DNA of 35,525 bases. Source: Leyella stercorea (lineage in GTDB: Bacteria > Bacteroidota > Bacteroidia > Bacteroidales > Bacteroidaceae). Both the position numbers and the translations under genes were made by a program. The stretch is from assembly GCF_019052365.1 (NCBI RefSeq), contig NZ_JAHQUY010000033.1, positions 1 through 35,525 on the forward strand, read 5' to 3'. The notes under the pieces are model-generated. The model saw only the letters and a list, made by a program, of their open reading frames with translations, was not told where the DNA came from and did no database searches. Below, piece by piece: positions 1-8,870 of the stretch. How positions within the stretch are numbered: the stretch's first letter is position 1; the number at the start of each line of letters is the position of its first letter.

Positions 1-4
1 TTAA

Positions 5-40
5 AGGATTTCTCTTTGCCGTACGACACAGAGAAATCCT
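5..40. repeat. Perfect inverted repeat near the window edge
   Basis: Two 11-nt arms (AGGATTTCTCT at 5-15 and its complement at 30-40) enclose a 14-nt loop. No long T run follows on either strand. It may be the terminator of a gene lying left of the window, or a second stop behind the response regulator gene. Its role is not settled. Confidence 0.4.
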
Positions 41-56
41 AATGACCGATTTGGGA

Positions 57-100
57 TAAAAAAAGCAGAGCCTCACGCCTTGGTGGCGACATGGCTCTGC
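57..100 (-). terminator. Rho-independent terminator downstream of the response regulator
   Basis: On the minus strand the arms GCAGAGCC (93-100 and 65-72) form a stem that can extend through an inner CGCC/GGCG pairing. A run of about eight T (64-57) follows. This is the expected form of an intrinsic terminator for the minus-strand gene ending at 211. Confidence 0.7.
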
Positions 101-126
101 GCAAATAAATTCTTCTACAAAAGTAT

Positions 127-158
127 GGGGGACAATTCGCTTACGCAAATTGTCCCCC
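127..158. repeat. Strong 11-bp hairpin in the 3' flank of the response regulator gene
   Basis: GGGGGACAATT (127-137) and its exact complement (148-158) flank a 10-nt loop. The minus-strand flank has only a short T run, so this may act as an RNA-stabilising hairpin or an additional terminator upstream of the one at 57-100. Confidence 0.5.
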
Positions 159-210
159 GCTTCGTATATATAATAGATAAATCAAGTTGCTACTTTAACT
201 TCACGTCAAG

Positions 211-669
211 CTACTTCGTTGCTTCTACCTTCTTCGTCAGTTCCTCTACGATGATGCTGTAGAGCTGCGTCATCACGATAGGCTTCGTGATGAACTGGTT
301 GGCGCCTAACGCAAGTCCGCGTTCTATGTCCTCGCCGAAGTTCATGCCCGAGAGAATCAGTATCGGAAGGTCGCTCTTGCTCTGCGCCGGAATACGGAAC
401 TCTGCGTTGTCGCAGCCGTTGCGCACGTGCTCTATCACCTTGAAGCCGTCGATGTCGGGCATCATGAGGTCTACTATAGCGAGGTCGATGCTGTCTGGCG
501 TGCCTATGCGCGACTGTATGGTTTCCAACGCCTCGCGGCCGTTGGCAGCCTTTACAATCTGGAAATCGAACGGCTTAAGCATCTTGTCGAGCAAAAGCAG
601 GTTCAAGGCGATGTCGTCTACAATAAGAATCGTGAACGTATCTGAATTTACGCCAGCTATCTCTTTCAT
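211..669 (-). CDS. Stand-alone response regulator receiver (REC) protein
   Basis: A 152-residue CheY-like protein made of a single receiver domain with no output domain. Visible motifs are the acidic pair D18-D19 (LIVDD), the likely phosphoacceptor D67 (LAIVDLMMPDIDG), the conserved Ser at 107 (ILSG) and the Lys of the TKP motif at 129. Its job is presumably to accept phosphate from a histidine kinase encoded elsewhere and act by protein contact. The reading frame can be extended to a TTG at 720, but the ATG at 669 fits the family length and the predicted promoter at 731-738. No kinase is adjacent; the upstream gene encodes a fucosidase, so the partner cannot be named. The receiver call is secure, the pathway is unknown. 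Confidence 0.9.
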   Translation of the reverse strand: MKEIAGVNSDTFTILIVDDIALNLLLLDKMLKPFDFQIVKAANGREALETIQSRIGTPDSIDLAIVDLMMPDIDGFKVIEHVRNGCDNAEFRIPAQSKSDLPILILSGMNFGEDIERGLALGANQFITKPIVMTQLYSIIVEELTKKVEATK

Positions 670-730
670 CTTCTTCGGTTGTTGTTTATATATTTCGTTT
701 ACTTTGAATATAATCTTCAAGTTCGGACTG

Positions 731-738
731 CAAAAATA
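731..738 (-). promoter_or_regulatory. Predicted -7 element of the response regulator gene
   Basis: On the minus strand this reads TATTTTTG, matching the Bacteroidetes -7 consensus TAnnTTTG, about 60 nt before the ATG at 669. The same octamer occurs again at 741-748. No clear TTTG lies at the -33 position. Confidence 0.4.
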
Positions 739-778
739 TCCAAAAATAATAAACGAAGCAAGTAAAACATAGAAAATA

Positions 779-3700
779 TTACTTCTTCAGCATCTTCTTG
801 CCATTCTTGATGATAAGACCCTTGTATGAGTCGTTGACGCGCTGACCGCTTACATTATATATATAGCCGTCGTGAGCAGCCTCGGTCTTCACGGCGTCGA
901 TGCCGGTCGGAGTGAACGAGCCGTCGAAGTCGAGCACTACTACCGAACCGTTAGCTCCGGTGAGTGTAGCTACGTTGTCCTTAACAGCCACTTCTGTGAG
1001 CACGTTGTCTACGTAAACCTTAGCCTTAGCGAGGTTCTTGTAGTGAACGCGCATTGTCTGACCCTGGTTGTTTGTGAGCTCAACGCGTGTAGCCTCGCCG
1101 TTCTTCCAGTCGATGCTAACCGTAACGTCGCCTACAGCCTTCATGCCGTGCATGTGTCCCTCTGTCCAAGCCGACGGAAGAGCCGGCAAGATGCGGATAA
1201 GACCCGAGTTGCTCTGCATAATCATCTCGGCGATACCGGCGCAAGCACCGAAGTTGCCGTCGATCTGGAACGGAGCGTGCGAGTCGAAGAGGTTGTAGAA
1301 TACGCCTGCACCACCATTGCTGTGAGCCAGTGCGTTGTTCAGAATCTTGCGAGCGTGGTCGCCGTCGAGGGCACGTGCCCAAAGGTTCATCTTCCAACCC
1401 ATTGACCAGCCGGTAGCACCGTCGCCACGGAGCTTCATAGAGTTGACAGCTGCGTCGAACAGCTCTGTGCCCGGCTCAATCTGAGAGAACGGATAGAGGC
1501 ACATAAGGTGCGACATGTGGCGGTGGCCGTTCTCACCTCTTGTGTATGAGCTGTACTTCCACTCGCGCAGAATCTTAGAACCAGTAGGAATAGCTGTACC
1601 GAAGTAGCCGGTATAGTTCTCTGTAGCAAGACCCTTGTCGAGCTTAGCGAAGCGGTCTCTGAGTATGCCGAGGTCTGTAGCCGATACTTCTGCGTCGTCA
1701 CCGAGCACGTCGATGGCAGCGAGAGTGTTGCAGAAGAGGTCGTATACGAGCTGCTGTGCGTGAGCAACGCCGTTCTCCGACTCTGGTCCGTGCTCAGGCG
1801 ACCACTCGTTCGGGCACTCGTATGTGCCGTCAGAAGCCAGCTTGAGGCGGTCCATCCAGAACTGCGAAGCTGAAAGCATTGCGGGGAACACGCGCTTCAG
1901 ATACTCGCGGTCGAGTGTGTAGCGGTAGTGCTGCCAGAGGTGTGTAGCGTACCAAGCGTTAGCGATAACGTAGTTGTTCTTGAATGCACTCACGCCGCCG
2001 AAAATATTGTTCTCGGTGAAGCAAGTCCAACCGCGGTCCTGACCCTGCAGCTTTGCCCACTGCTTCCACTGCGGCTGCTTTTCTGCCATAGCCCAGATAT
2101 AGTTGAGGAACGGCATGTGCATCTCGCTGAGGTTTGTAGGCTCAGCCGGCCAGTAGTTCATCTGAACGTTGATGTTAGAGTGGATATCAGAGTTCCATGC
2201 TACACCGTTGATGTTGTTCCAGATGCCCTGGAGGTTAGACGGAGAGTCGACACCGCGTGAAGAAGAAATCTCGAGATAGCGACCGTAAGCGAAGTAGAGC
2301 TGCTCGAGCATGAGTGCGTCAGCGCCACGACCACCGTTGTATGAGTCGATAAGACGGTTGGTTGTCATATCGTTCTTTGTGCCTGCGAGGTCGAAGTCGC
2401 AACGTCCGAAGAAGCTCTGATAGTCGGCTACGTGCTCTGCGTAGAGATCAGCCCACGACTTCTCGGCAGCTGCTGCAACGCGGTCGGCTATAGTCTGAGC
2501 CAAAGCCGATGTATTCTTGGTATATGTGCTCTCGTAAGCGTCGAAGTCGGTGCCGCCGCCGAGCACAACCATGATTTCGTCAGCGCCGATCACCTCGATG
2601 CCTTCCTCGTCTGTTGTCATTGTGCCGCCAGTCGGGATCACCTTCATGCGGGCATTGTAGCTGATGGTCTCGAGCTTGCCGCTGAATGTGCCTTCGCCGT
2701 CAGCGTATGTCGGGTCGGCTGTGATAGAGCCTGGAGCCATTGTGAAGCGGAAGCTGAGCTTGCCGCCCTTGCTTGCTGTGTAGTGAGCCACAACGACGCG
2801 CGCCGGGTTAGATGCGATATACTCGCGTGTGTACTCAACACCTGCTGCCGACTTGAACATGGTCTTGCCGGTTGCGGTTGTGAGGTCGAGCAAACGTACA
2901 TAGTCTGAAGCTGCCTTGTCGGTTGTGAGGCCGAATTCGCCGCTGAGGTCCTTAGCGTAGATAGAACCGAAGTTCTCGTACTTGCCGTAGCCCTTGCCGC
3001 CCTGCGAAGAGCGTGCGGGTGTGCCGCTCCAGAGCGTCTTCTCGTTGAACTGAATCTCGTCTTTGTAGACACCACCGAAGAGACAAGCGCCGAACTGTCC
3101 GTCGCCGATAGGCAATGCGTACTCCATCCAGTTAGAATAGCCCTGACCGCCGCTGTAAAGCTGTGCGGTTGTAGCCGGCTCTGTGTACCAGAGTGTGAGC
3201 TTGTTCTCGGGCTTGAATGTCATCGAGCCTACAGTCTTGTAGTCGGCAGCGCCGAGGTCAGAGTCTGGCTTCACGAAAACCACAACGTTGTTCTGGTCGT
3301 TGGTCTTCCAGAAGCCGATCGAGTTGCCGTCGCCCGGGTCGCCCCAAAGGTTAACGACGTTGTTGCCCGACTTAGAGTTGGCTACAATCTCCCATCCTGT
3401 GCCGTTGTCTGTGTTCGGAGCCACCTGAAGCTTGAAGCCGCCAGGCTGCTCTGATGTGCTCGGACGCAACGGGTTAGGGTTAGCAGCACCAGTAGAGGTA
3501 GCGCCAAGGCTCTGCGAGCTAACCACTATGTACTGTCCGTCCTTGTTCTGGAACTGGAAGTTATTCTGCGAACCGACGAGGCGCCACTGCTGTGAGCTTT
3601 CGCCGCTGCCTGCGTAGAGACGGATACAATTGTCTGAGCTGACAGACATCACCTTCTCGTTACGCAAGAACTTAACGTAATAGTAAGTGCCGCCGTCTCC

Positions 3701-3829
3701 CGACGTTACAAACTCAGGCAGTTTCGGAGAAGCCTTCTTAAGGCCGCCTGCGGTAGCTGCACTAATGCACTCTACGCCTGCGAAGAAGCAAGCGACAAGC
3801 GCGATAAAGAACAAAGTAAATTTTTTCAT
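779..3829 (-). CDS. Secreted GH95 alpha-L-fucosidase with N-terminal beta-trefoil-like domain and C-terminal tail
   Basis: A 1016-residue protein expected to release alpha-linked (typically 1,2-) L-fucose from mucin, milk or plant glycans by an inverting mechanism. Residues 1-25 form a signal peptide. Residues about 45-190 look like a ricin-type beta-trefoil (QWRLVG, repeated GQYIVV-type strands). GH95 starts near 225 and runs to about 965. By comparison with Bifidobacterium AfcA, N552 and N554 (NINVQMNYWP), E679 (EWSPEHGP) and D857 (FQIDGNFG) are the likely catalytic residues. The last about 30 residues (YNVSGQRV ... GLIIKNGKKMLKK) form the tail shared with three other proteins here. It is longer than a bare GH95 enzyme because of the two extra ends. 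Family is certain; linkage preference is inferred. Confidence 0.93.
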   Translation of the reverse strand: MKKFTLFFIALVACFFAGVECISAATAGGLKKASPKLPEFVTSGDGGTYYYVKFLRNEKVMSVSSDNCIRLYAGSGESSQQWRLVGSQNNFQFQNKDGQYIVVSSQSLGATSTGAANPNPLRPSTSEQPGGFKLQVAPNTDNGTGWEIVANSKSGNNVVNLWGDPGDGNSIGFWKTNDQNNVVVFVKPDSDLGAADYKTVGSMTFKPENKLTLWYTEPATTAQLYSGGQGYSNWMEYALPIGDGQFGACLFGGVYKDEIQFNEKTLWSGTPARSSQGGKGYGKYENFGSIYAKDLSGEFGLTTDKAASDYVRLLDLTTATGKTMFKSAAGVEYTREYIASNPARVVVAHYTASKGGKLSFRFTMAPGSITADPTYADGEGTFSGKLETISYNARMKVIPTGGTMTTDEEGIEVIGADEIMVVLGGGTDFDAYESTYTKNTSALAQTIADRVAAAAEKSWADLYAEHVADYQSFFGRCDFDLAGTKNDMTTNRLIDSYNGGRGADALMLEQLYFAYGRYLEISSSRGVDSPSNLQGIWNNINGVAWNSDIHSNINVQMNYWPAEPTNLSEMHMPFLNYIWAMAEKQPQWKQWAKLQGQDRGWTCFTENNIFGGVSAFKNNYVIANAWYATHLWQHYRYTLDREYLKRVFPAMLSASQFWMDRLKLASDGTYECPNEWSPEHGPESENGVAHAQQLVYDLFCNTLAAIDVLGDDAEVSATDLGILRDRFAKLDKGLATENYTGYFGTAIPTGSKILREWKYSSYTRGENGHRHMSHLMCLYPFSQIEPGTELFDAAVNSMKLRGDGATGWSMGWKMNLWARALDGDHARKILNNALAHSNGGAGVFYNLFDSHAPFQIDGNFGACAGIAEMIMQSNSGLIRILPALPSAWTEGHMHGMKAVGDVTVSIDWKNGEATRVELTNNQGQTMRVHYKNLAKAKVYVDNVLTEVAVKDNVATLTGANGSVVVLDFDGSFTPTGIDAVKTEAAHDGYIYNVSGQRVNDSYKGLIIKNGKKMLKK

Positions 3830-3854
3830 TTGTAGATTGGTTTTTAGAATGTTG

Positions 3855-3862
3855 CAAAGTTA
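3855..3862 (-). promoter_or_regulatory. Predicted -7 element of the GH95 gene
   Basis: The minus strand reads TAACTTTG, an exact TAnnTTTG match, 26 nt before the fucosidase ATG (3829). No good -33 TTTG is visible at the usual spacing. Confidence 0.5.
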
Positions 3863-3983
3863 CTGCTTTTTATTGAATTACAGCAGGTTTCAATAAAAAT
3901 ATTTAGGATGTATGGCAAAACTCATAGCACGAGAATTCGGACTATCCGTAGGCATTGCAAGTATTTATAATGGTCCGTATTTC

Positions 3984-4016
3984 AAAATTAAAGGCTACGG
4001 CAAAAATGCCGTAGCC
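3984..4016 (-). terminator. Intrinsic terminator downstream of the 7TM-HD gene
   Basis: A perfect 10-bp stem (GGCTACGGCA at 3993-4002, complement 4007-4016) with a 4-nt loop starts a few bases after the stop codon at 4024. On the minus strand it is followed by TTTAATTTT. Confidence 0.75.
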
Positions 4017-4023
4017 TCCTTAA

Positions 4024-6075
4024 TTACTTCTTCGCTTCGGGATATGATATGCGGGTGTGATATATCGACTTGAGGCGTTCGATGAGTACGAGCTTGGCGA
4101 GGGCGAGGTCGCGGAAGGTGATAGGACACTCCTTGAAGAAACCTTCGGCTACGTCGCCGTCGATGATGCGGTTGACGAGTTCGGAAATGCTTTCCTCGGT
4201 GTACTCGGAGAGAGAACGCGACGCTGCCTCCACGCCATCGGCAATCATAAGAATGGCTTGTTCGCGTGTGAACGGGTTAGGTCCGGGGTACTGGAACTGC
4301 GTGACGTCGACGTTGATGTCGGGATGCTCGTTCTTGTACTTTATGTAGAAATACTTCGTCACGCCGCGTCCGTGGTGGGTGAGGATAAAGTCGCGTATGA
4401 ACGCCGGAAGATTAGCTTTCTCCGCCATGCGCACGCCTTCGGTGACGTGGCGCATCACGATGCGTGCGCTCTCGATGTACGACATGTTGTCGTGCGGATT
4501 GACACCTGCCTGATTCTCGGTGAAGAAGACTGGGTCTTCCATCTTTCCGATGTCGTGATAGAGTGCGCCGGTACGCACAAGCAGCGAGTTGGCGCCTATC
4601 TTGTTGGCTATCTCGGCTGCGAGGTTTCCGACGGTGATAGAGTGCTGGAACGTGCCGGGAGCCACCTCCGAGAGGTCGCGAAGCAGTCCGCGATTGGTGT
4701 TAGACAGCTCGAAGAGCGTAACGCTCGACACGAATCCGAACATCTTCTCGACGACGTACATGAGCGGATAGCAGAGCAGCAGGAAGATGCCGTTGACAAC
4801 GAGGTGATAGTACATATCGGTGTCGACGAGCGAGAGGTCGTTGCTCTGCATCATCTGCATGGCTACGTAGACGAGAGCGCTGGCGAGTGTGACGAAGAGC
4901 GCCGTGCGGAACACCTGGGCGCGGCGTGTGAGTTCGCGCAGCGAGTAGATGGCTACGAGTCCGGCTACGAGCTGTATGATGATGAACTCGTACTGGTAGC
5001 GCACGGCGGCGGTACAGATGAGCACCATCGTGACGTGGCAGACGAACGCCGTGCGCGAGTCCATGAAGACGCGCACGAACATCGGCGCCATAGCCAGCGG
5101 CAGTATGTAGACGCTGAGGAAGTTGTGGCTCACCATGAGCGACACGAGCACAGGGAAGAGCGTGATGAGCGTGTAGAGCATGGCGATGGAGCGCGGTTTG
5201 GCGAAGTAGTCGTGTCGGAAGAGTCCGAGGTAGATGGTGAAGAGCGTGACGAGGAGCGCCACGAACACTATCTGTCCGATGAGCATCACCATCATTTCGC
5301 TGTCGGTGGCGCTGCGCCGTTCCATCTCGCGCTCGAAGGAGTCGAGCACGCGGTAGGTATATTCGTCGACGATGTCGCCGCGGTCTATCACTTTCTGTCC
5401 GCTCATCACCATTCCGCTTGCGGGCGGTATCGACGAGAGGAGGTCGTTGCGCTCGGTCTCGGAGCGGCTCTTGTCGTATATGAGGTTAGGCTCAATATAG
5501 TTGTTGAGGTTGCAGCGCTGCAGTAGCGGTCGCTGCTGCGCGATGATGTCGTCGGCGAAGAGCTGCTCGTACGCCGAGAGCGTAGAGTAGAACTCGGAGA
5601 GGCGTATGCTCTGCGCCTTGTTGCCGAGTACGACGCGCACCTCAGTGGTAGAGTCGCGGTATATCTCGTTGTATTCGGGCGTGCCCATGATGCCCTGCTG
5701 ATAGAGCTTGTGCAGGCGGTCGGCGATGAGCTTCACGTAGAGCGACGAGAGTCCGGGTATGCCGTTGCGATAGTCGGCGAGGAATCGGCTCACCATCTTC
5801 GTCTCCACCTGCTTGTCGTAGTTGTAGTAGGGCTGGTAGGTCTCGAGCAGCGAGTCTTCCTGCGCCTTTATGGTGGCGTCGGTCTTGTATACGGGGAAGT
5901 CGAACTTGGCTATGAACGAGCCGTACATCCACGGTTTGCCCACGTCGTACTTGTAGCGTTGGCGTTCGTTGTGCGGCAGAGCCCACACGATGAGCGTCAC
6001 GGTGACCAGTACAAGGAGCGTTCGCGAGAGCATGTTGCGCCAGAAAATTCGCTTTGGTTGGTTCAATCGGTCCAT
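4024..6075 (-). CDS. 7TM receptor-HD domain phosphodiesterase, PgpH-like (candidate cyclic di-AMP hydrolase)
   Basis: A 683-residue inner-membrane protein of the 7TMR-HD family. One transmembrane segment (about 15-33) precedes a large extracytoplasmic region (about 35-260, 7TMR-HDED type). A block of about seven hydrophobic helices follows (about 262-445), then a cytoplasmic HD hydrolase domain (about 465-650). The HD metal ligands are visible: H478, H507-D508 (YHDIGK), H543, H567/H568 and D613. Characterised members (Listeria PgpH) cleave cyclic di-AMP to pApA, so a role in cell-wall and osmotic signalling is likely by homology. The gene is divergent from gltX and ends in a strong terminator. 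I see no consensus promoter in the 139-nt divergent spacer for this strand. Substrate is inferred from family knowledge. Confidence 0.92.
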   Translation of the reverse strand: MDRLNQPKRIFWRNMLSRTLLVLVTVTLIVWALPHNERQRYKYDVGKPWMYGSFIAKFDFPVYKTDATIKAQEDSLLETYQPYYNYDKQVETKMVSRFLADYRNGIPGLSSLYVKLIADRLHKLYQQGIMGTPEYNEIYRDSTTEVRVVLGNKAQSIRLSEFYSTLSAYEQLFADDIIAQQRPLLQRCNLNNYIEPNLIYDKSRSETERNDLLSSIPPASGMVMSGQKVIDRGDIVDEYTYRVLDSFEREMERRSATDSEMMVMLIGQIVFVALLVTLFTIYLGLFRHDYFAKPRSIAMLYTLITLFPVLVSLMVSHNFLSVYILPLAMAPMFVRVFMDSRTAFVCHVTMVLICTAAVRYQYEFIIIQLVAGLVAIYSLRELTRRAQVFRTALFVTLASALVYVAMQMMQSNDLSLVDTDMYYHLVVNGIFLLLCYPLMYVVEKMFGFVSSVTLFELSNTNRGLLRDLSEVAPGTFQHSITVGNLAAEIANKIGANSLLVRTGALYHDIGKMEDPVFFTENQAGVNPHDNMSYIESARIVMRHVTEGVRMAEKANLPAFIRDFILTHHGRGVTKYFYIKYKNEHPDINVDVTQFQYPGPNPFTREQAILMIADGVEAASRSLSEYTEESISELVNRIIDGDVAEGFFKECPITFRDLALAKLVLIERLKSIYHTRISYPEAKK

Positions 6076-6178
6076 ATAAATCAGTTTGTTTAGAGGTTCT
6101 ACGGGGGTTAGTCCGCCGTGTTTGGGGGTTTCGACTGCAATATTACAAAAAAAATCACAAAATACGAAATAATTGCAC

Positions 6179-6186
6179 TACCTTTG
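6179..6186 (+). promoter_or_regulatory. Predicted -7 element of gltX
   Basis: TACCTTTG matches TAnnTTTG and lies 28 nt before the gltX ATG. No TTTG is present at -33. Confidence 0.5.
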
Positions 6187-6214
6187 CACTGAAAACAAAA
6201 CAACAAAACAAAAT

Positions 6215-7732
6215 ATGTCAGATAGAAAAGTGAGGGTGCGTTTCGCACCAAGTCCAACAGGAGCGCTGCACATCGGTGGCGTGCGCACAGCATTGTACAA
6301 CTATCTCTTCGCTCGCCAGCACGGCGGCGACCTCGTATTCCGCATCGAGGACACCGACTCCAACCGTTTCGTACCGGGCGCTGAGGAGTATATCATCGAG
6401 TCATTCCGCTGGCTCGGCATCAAGTTCGACGAGGGCGTGAGCTTCGGCGGCGAACATGGTCCGTACCGACAGAGCGAGCGCCGCAGCATATATAAGAAAT
6501 ATGTAGAGCAGCTGCTGGCTGCCGACAAGGCTTACATCGCTTTCGACACGCCGGAACAGCTTGAGGCTAAGCGTGCCGAGATTCAGAACTTCCAGTACGA
6601 CGCGCACACACGCGGCGAGATGACCAATTCGCTCACTCTGCCGAAGGAGGAAGTGGAGCGCCGCATCGCTGACGGCGAGCAGTACGTGGTTCGCTTCAAG
6701 GTAGAGCCGGGCATCGAGGTGCACATCGACGACATGATACGCGGTCACGTGGTTATCAAGAGCGACATTCTCGACGACAAGGTGCTCTACAAGAGCGCCG
6801 ACGAGCTGCCTACATACCACTTGGCTAACATCGTGGACGACCACCTCATGGAGATTACGCACGTGATTCGCGGCGAGGAGTGGCTGCCGAGCGCACCGCT
6901 TCACGTTCTGCTCTACCGCGCGTTCGGTTGGGAAGACACTATGCCTAAATTCGCTCACCTGCCGCTGCTGCTGAAGCCGGAAGGCAAGGGCAAGCTCTCA
7001 AAGCGCGACGGCGACCGACTGGGCTTCCCTGTGTTCCCGCTCGAATGGCACGACCCGAAGACGGGCGACGTTTCTTCAGGCTACCGCGAGAGCGGATACT
7101 TCCCCGAGGCAGTCGTCAACTTCCTTGCACTGCTCGGCTGGAATCCTGGCACAGAGCAGGAGCTCTTCACTCTTGACGAGCTTGTGCAGGCGTTCGACAT
7201 CCACAAGTGCTCTAAGGCTGGCGCACGCTTCGACTATCAGAAGGGCATCTGGTTTAACCACGAGTACATGCTGAAGAAGTCGAACGAGGAGGTGGCTAAT
7301 CTCTTCGCGCCTATCGTGGCTAACAACGGCGTAGACGAGTCGATGGAGCGCATCACTAAGGTGGTGGCTATGATGAAGGACCGCGTGAACTTCGTTAAGG
7401 AGTTGTGGCCGCTTTGCTCGTTCTTCTTCATCGCTCCGACGGAGTACGACGAGAAGACCGTGAAGAAGCGCTGGAAGGCTGATTCGGCTAAGGTGATGGG
7501 CGAACTGGCTGAGGTGCTCGAGGGCATCGACGACTTCTCGGTAGAGGGTCAGGAGCCGGTAGTGATGAAGTGGATTGAGGAGAAGGGCTACAAGCTCGGC
7601 GACGTTATGAACGCCTTCCGACTCACGCTCGTAGGCATCGGCAAGGGCCCGGGCATGTTCGACATCTCGGCGTTCCTCGGCAAGGAGGAGACGCTGAAGC
7701 GCATGCGCAAGGCTATCGAGGTGCTGGGATAA
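6215..7732 (+). CDS. gltX: Glutamyl-tRNA synthetase
   Basis: A 505-residue class I aminoacyl-tRNA synthetase that charges tRNA-Glu with glutamate in the cytoplasm. The HIGH-type signature is [11 protein letters not shown] (residues 12-22) and the KMSKS-type loop is KLSKR (260-264). The catalytic Rossmann fold and connective insert are followed by the C-terminal anticodon-binding region. The frame is open upstream to a TTG at 6173, but that codon lies upstream of the -7 box, whereas ATG 6215 directly precedes the conserved [16 protein letters not shown] start. Length matches the family. The gene appears monocistronic: own promoter at 6179 and a strong terminator at 7807-7877. Whether it also charges tRNA-Gln depends on gatCAB or glnS elsewhere. 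Confidence 0.97.
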   Translation: MSDRKVRVRFAPSPTGALHIGGVRTALYNYLFARQHGGDLVFRIEDTDSNRFVPGAEEYIIESFRWLGIKFDEGVSFGGEHGPYRQSERRSIYKKYVEQLLAADKAYIAFDTPEQLEAKRAEIQNFQYDAHTRGEMTNSLTLPKEEVERRIADGEQYVVRFKVEPGIEVHIDDMIRGHVVIKSDILDDKVLYKSADELPTYHLANIVDDHLMEITHVIRGEEWLPSAPLHVLLYRAFGWEDTMPKFAHLPLLLKPEGKGKLSKRDGDRLGFPVFPLEWHDPKTGDVSSGYRESGYFPEAVVNFLALLGWNPGTEQELFTLDELVQAFDIHKCSKAGARFDYQKGIWFNHEYMLKKSNEEVANLFAPIVANNGVDESMERITKVVAMMKDRVNFVKELWPLCSFFFIAPTEYDEKTVKKRWKADSAKVMGELAEVLEGIDDFSVEGQEPVVMKWIEEKGYKLGDVMNAFRLTLVGIGKGPGMFDISAFLGKEETLKRMRKAIEVLG

Positions 7733-7757
7733 AGCGGCAACTGATTAAGCAGACTGT

Positions 7758-7814
7758 CTGCTTGGAATGATTTAACAGCGGATTGTACTGCTCGGAATAA
7801 TTCAACAACGGATT
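7758..7814 (+). repeat. Two 27-nt imperfect direct repeats after gltX
   Basis: Copies at 7758-7784 and 7788-7814 (period 30 nt) differ at four positions; both run from CTGCTYGGAAT to CGGATT. An 8-nt inverted repeat with a one-base centre (AAGCAGAC, 7747-7763) overlaps the first copy. The second copy runs into the stem of the gltX terminator. The role is unknown. Confidence 0.55.
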
Positions 7815-7877
7815 AAGCGGATTAAACGGATTCCTTATACAATGAAGGAGTCTGATTAATCCGCTTAATCCGTTTTT
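7807..7877 (+). terminator. Long-stem intrinsic terminator of gltX
   Basis: A perfect 19-bp inverted repeat (7807-7825 and 7856-7874, built from repeated GGATTAA units) is separated by 30 nt and followed by a T run (7873-7877). It is the only terminator candidate between gltX and the convergent cutC gene. Confidence 0.65.
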
Positions 7878-7931
7878 CATTATATACCCTAAATCCGTTT
7901 AAAGTGAAATCTGTAGGAGACAGCAAATCTC

Positions 7932-8056
7932 GCTCGGTTGATGCACTTTTCTCAGGGGGTGCAGCAGTCTCTGCTGCACAACCAAGTAAACGGTGTAATT
8001 CTTGCTCGGTTGGTGCACCTCTTGCTCGGTTGATGCACTTGAGACAAGTGCACCCC
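7932..8056. repeat. Cluster of intergenic GCTCGGTTGATGCAC repeats and TGCAC palindromes
   Basis: The 381-nt gap between gltX and cutC holds no credible gene. A 15-nt unit GCTCGGTTGRTGCAC occurs at 7932-7946, 8004-8018 and 8024-8038. It is interleaved with two palindromes: GTGCAGCAG (7959-7967) with its complement (7971-7979), and TGCACTTG (8034-8041) with its complement (8045-8052) followed by CCCCC. The second palindrome is repeated almost exactly at 25633-25661 before pepO, so this is a dispersed element. Part of it may serve as the cutC terminator. Confidence 0.55.
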
Positions 8057-8113
8057 CTTGAAGGCACATGAAAGTTTCTTAAAGTGTTGTATGCGATAGA
8101 TACCAGACTTTTT

Positions 8114-8860
8114 CTACTGCAACTGCGCGATGGTATTACGTACGCGCTCAGCCGAAGTGTACATCAGCGTGCCTTCGTCGGCATCCTTCGCACCCATGTA
8201 CACGTCGGGATTGATGTACTGCATGCGGCTCTTTATGGGAACGCGCGCCGAGAAGTGGAACTCGCAGACACCAGTCTCAGTCTGTATCTGCTTTATGTTC
8301 TGCTCATTCACGCCGCAGCCAGCGAGAATAATGATGCGGTCGGCAGCAAGCTTGTGCAGCTGGGCGAGCAACGGTGCACCTTCGAGCGCCGTGGGCTGCT
8401 GACCCGATGTCAGGACGCGGTCGACGCCGAGCTCGATGAGCTGTTCGAGTGCGCGGCGCGGATCGTTGCAGCGGTCAAAGGCGCGGTGGAACGTGACGGA
8501 CATGCCCTGGGCAGCCTCAACCAAGCGACGGTTGGCATCCATGTCGAGCGATCCATCGGCACACAGACAGCCTATCACCACACCATCGACGCCCAACTCC
8601 CGGCACACGCGTATATCCTCCACCATGAGCTCCACTTCGAGCGGCGTATAGAGGAAGTCGCCGCCGCGCGGACGTATTATCACGTGGAGGCGTGTCGTGC
8701 TGAGCACACGGCGCGCAACCTTAATCTCGCCGTACGACGGCGTGGTGCCGCCCTCGGGTATGCCGGCGCAAAGTTCTACACGGTCGGCGCCGCCTTCCTG
8801 CGCTGCCAAACAACTCTCTACGCCGTTGGCGCAGACTTCAAATCTATATTTCTTTTCCAT
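8114..8860 (-). CDS. cutC: CutC family protein (putative copper homeostasis)
   Basis: A 248-residue cytoplasmic TIM-barrel protein of the CutC family, full length for the family. Recognisable conserved blocks are FEVCANGVESCLAAQEGGAD near the N-terminus, RVELCAGIPEGGTTPS, the IIRPRGGDFLY strand and the TSGQQ segment. The family was named for copper tolerance in E. coli, but its direct biochemical role is disputed, so the functional name should be treated as provisional. The frame extends upstream to 8899, but that extension is encoded by the repeat element at 8871-8898; ATG 8860 gives the canonical MEKKYRFEVC start. A consensus promoter lies at 9000-9030, leaving an unusually structured leader of about 130 nt. 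Confidence 0.92.
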   Translation of the reverse strand: MEKKYRFEVCANGVESCLAAQEGGADRVELCAGIPEGGTTPSYGEIKVARRVLSTTRLHVIIRPRGGDFLYTPLEVELMVEDIRVCRELGVDGVVIGCLCADGSLDMDANRRLVEAAQGMSVTFHRAFDRCNDPRRALEQLIELGVDRVLTSGQQPTALEGAPLLAQLHKLAADRIIILAGCGVNEQNIKQIQTETGVCEFHFSARVPIKSRMQYINPDVYMGAKDADEGTLMYTSAERVRNTIAQLQ

Positions 8861-8870
8861 AGCTATTTCC

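Noticed and set aside
80..262. 60-codon plus-strand frame at the left edge
   Set aside because: It runs through two hairpins and into the end of the response regulator gene and has no recognisable features.
4057..5526. Long plus-strand open frame (489 codons) opposite the 7TM-HD gene
   Set aside because: It is a mirror of a GC-rich coding strand; the translation is E/H/R/V-rich low-complexity sequence without family motifs, while the minus strand encodes a complete recognised protein.
7822..8067. 81-codon minus-strand frame in the gltX-cutC gap
   Set aside because: Its sequence is the translation of the terminator stem and the GCTCGGTTGATGCAC repeats; no promoter or start context supports it.
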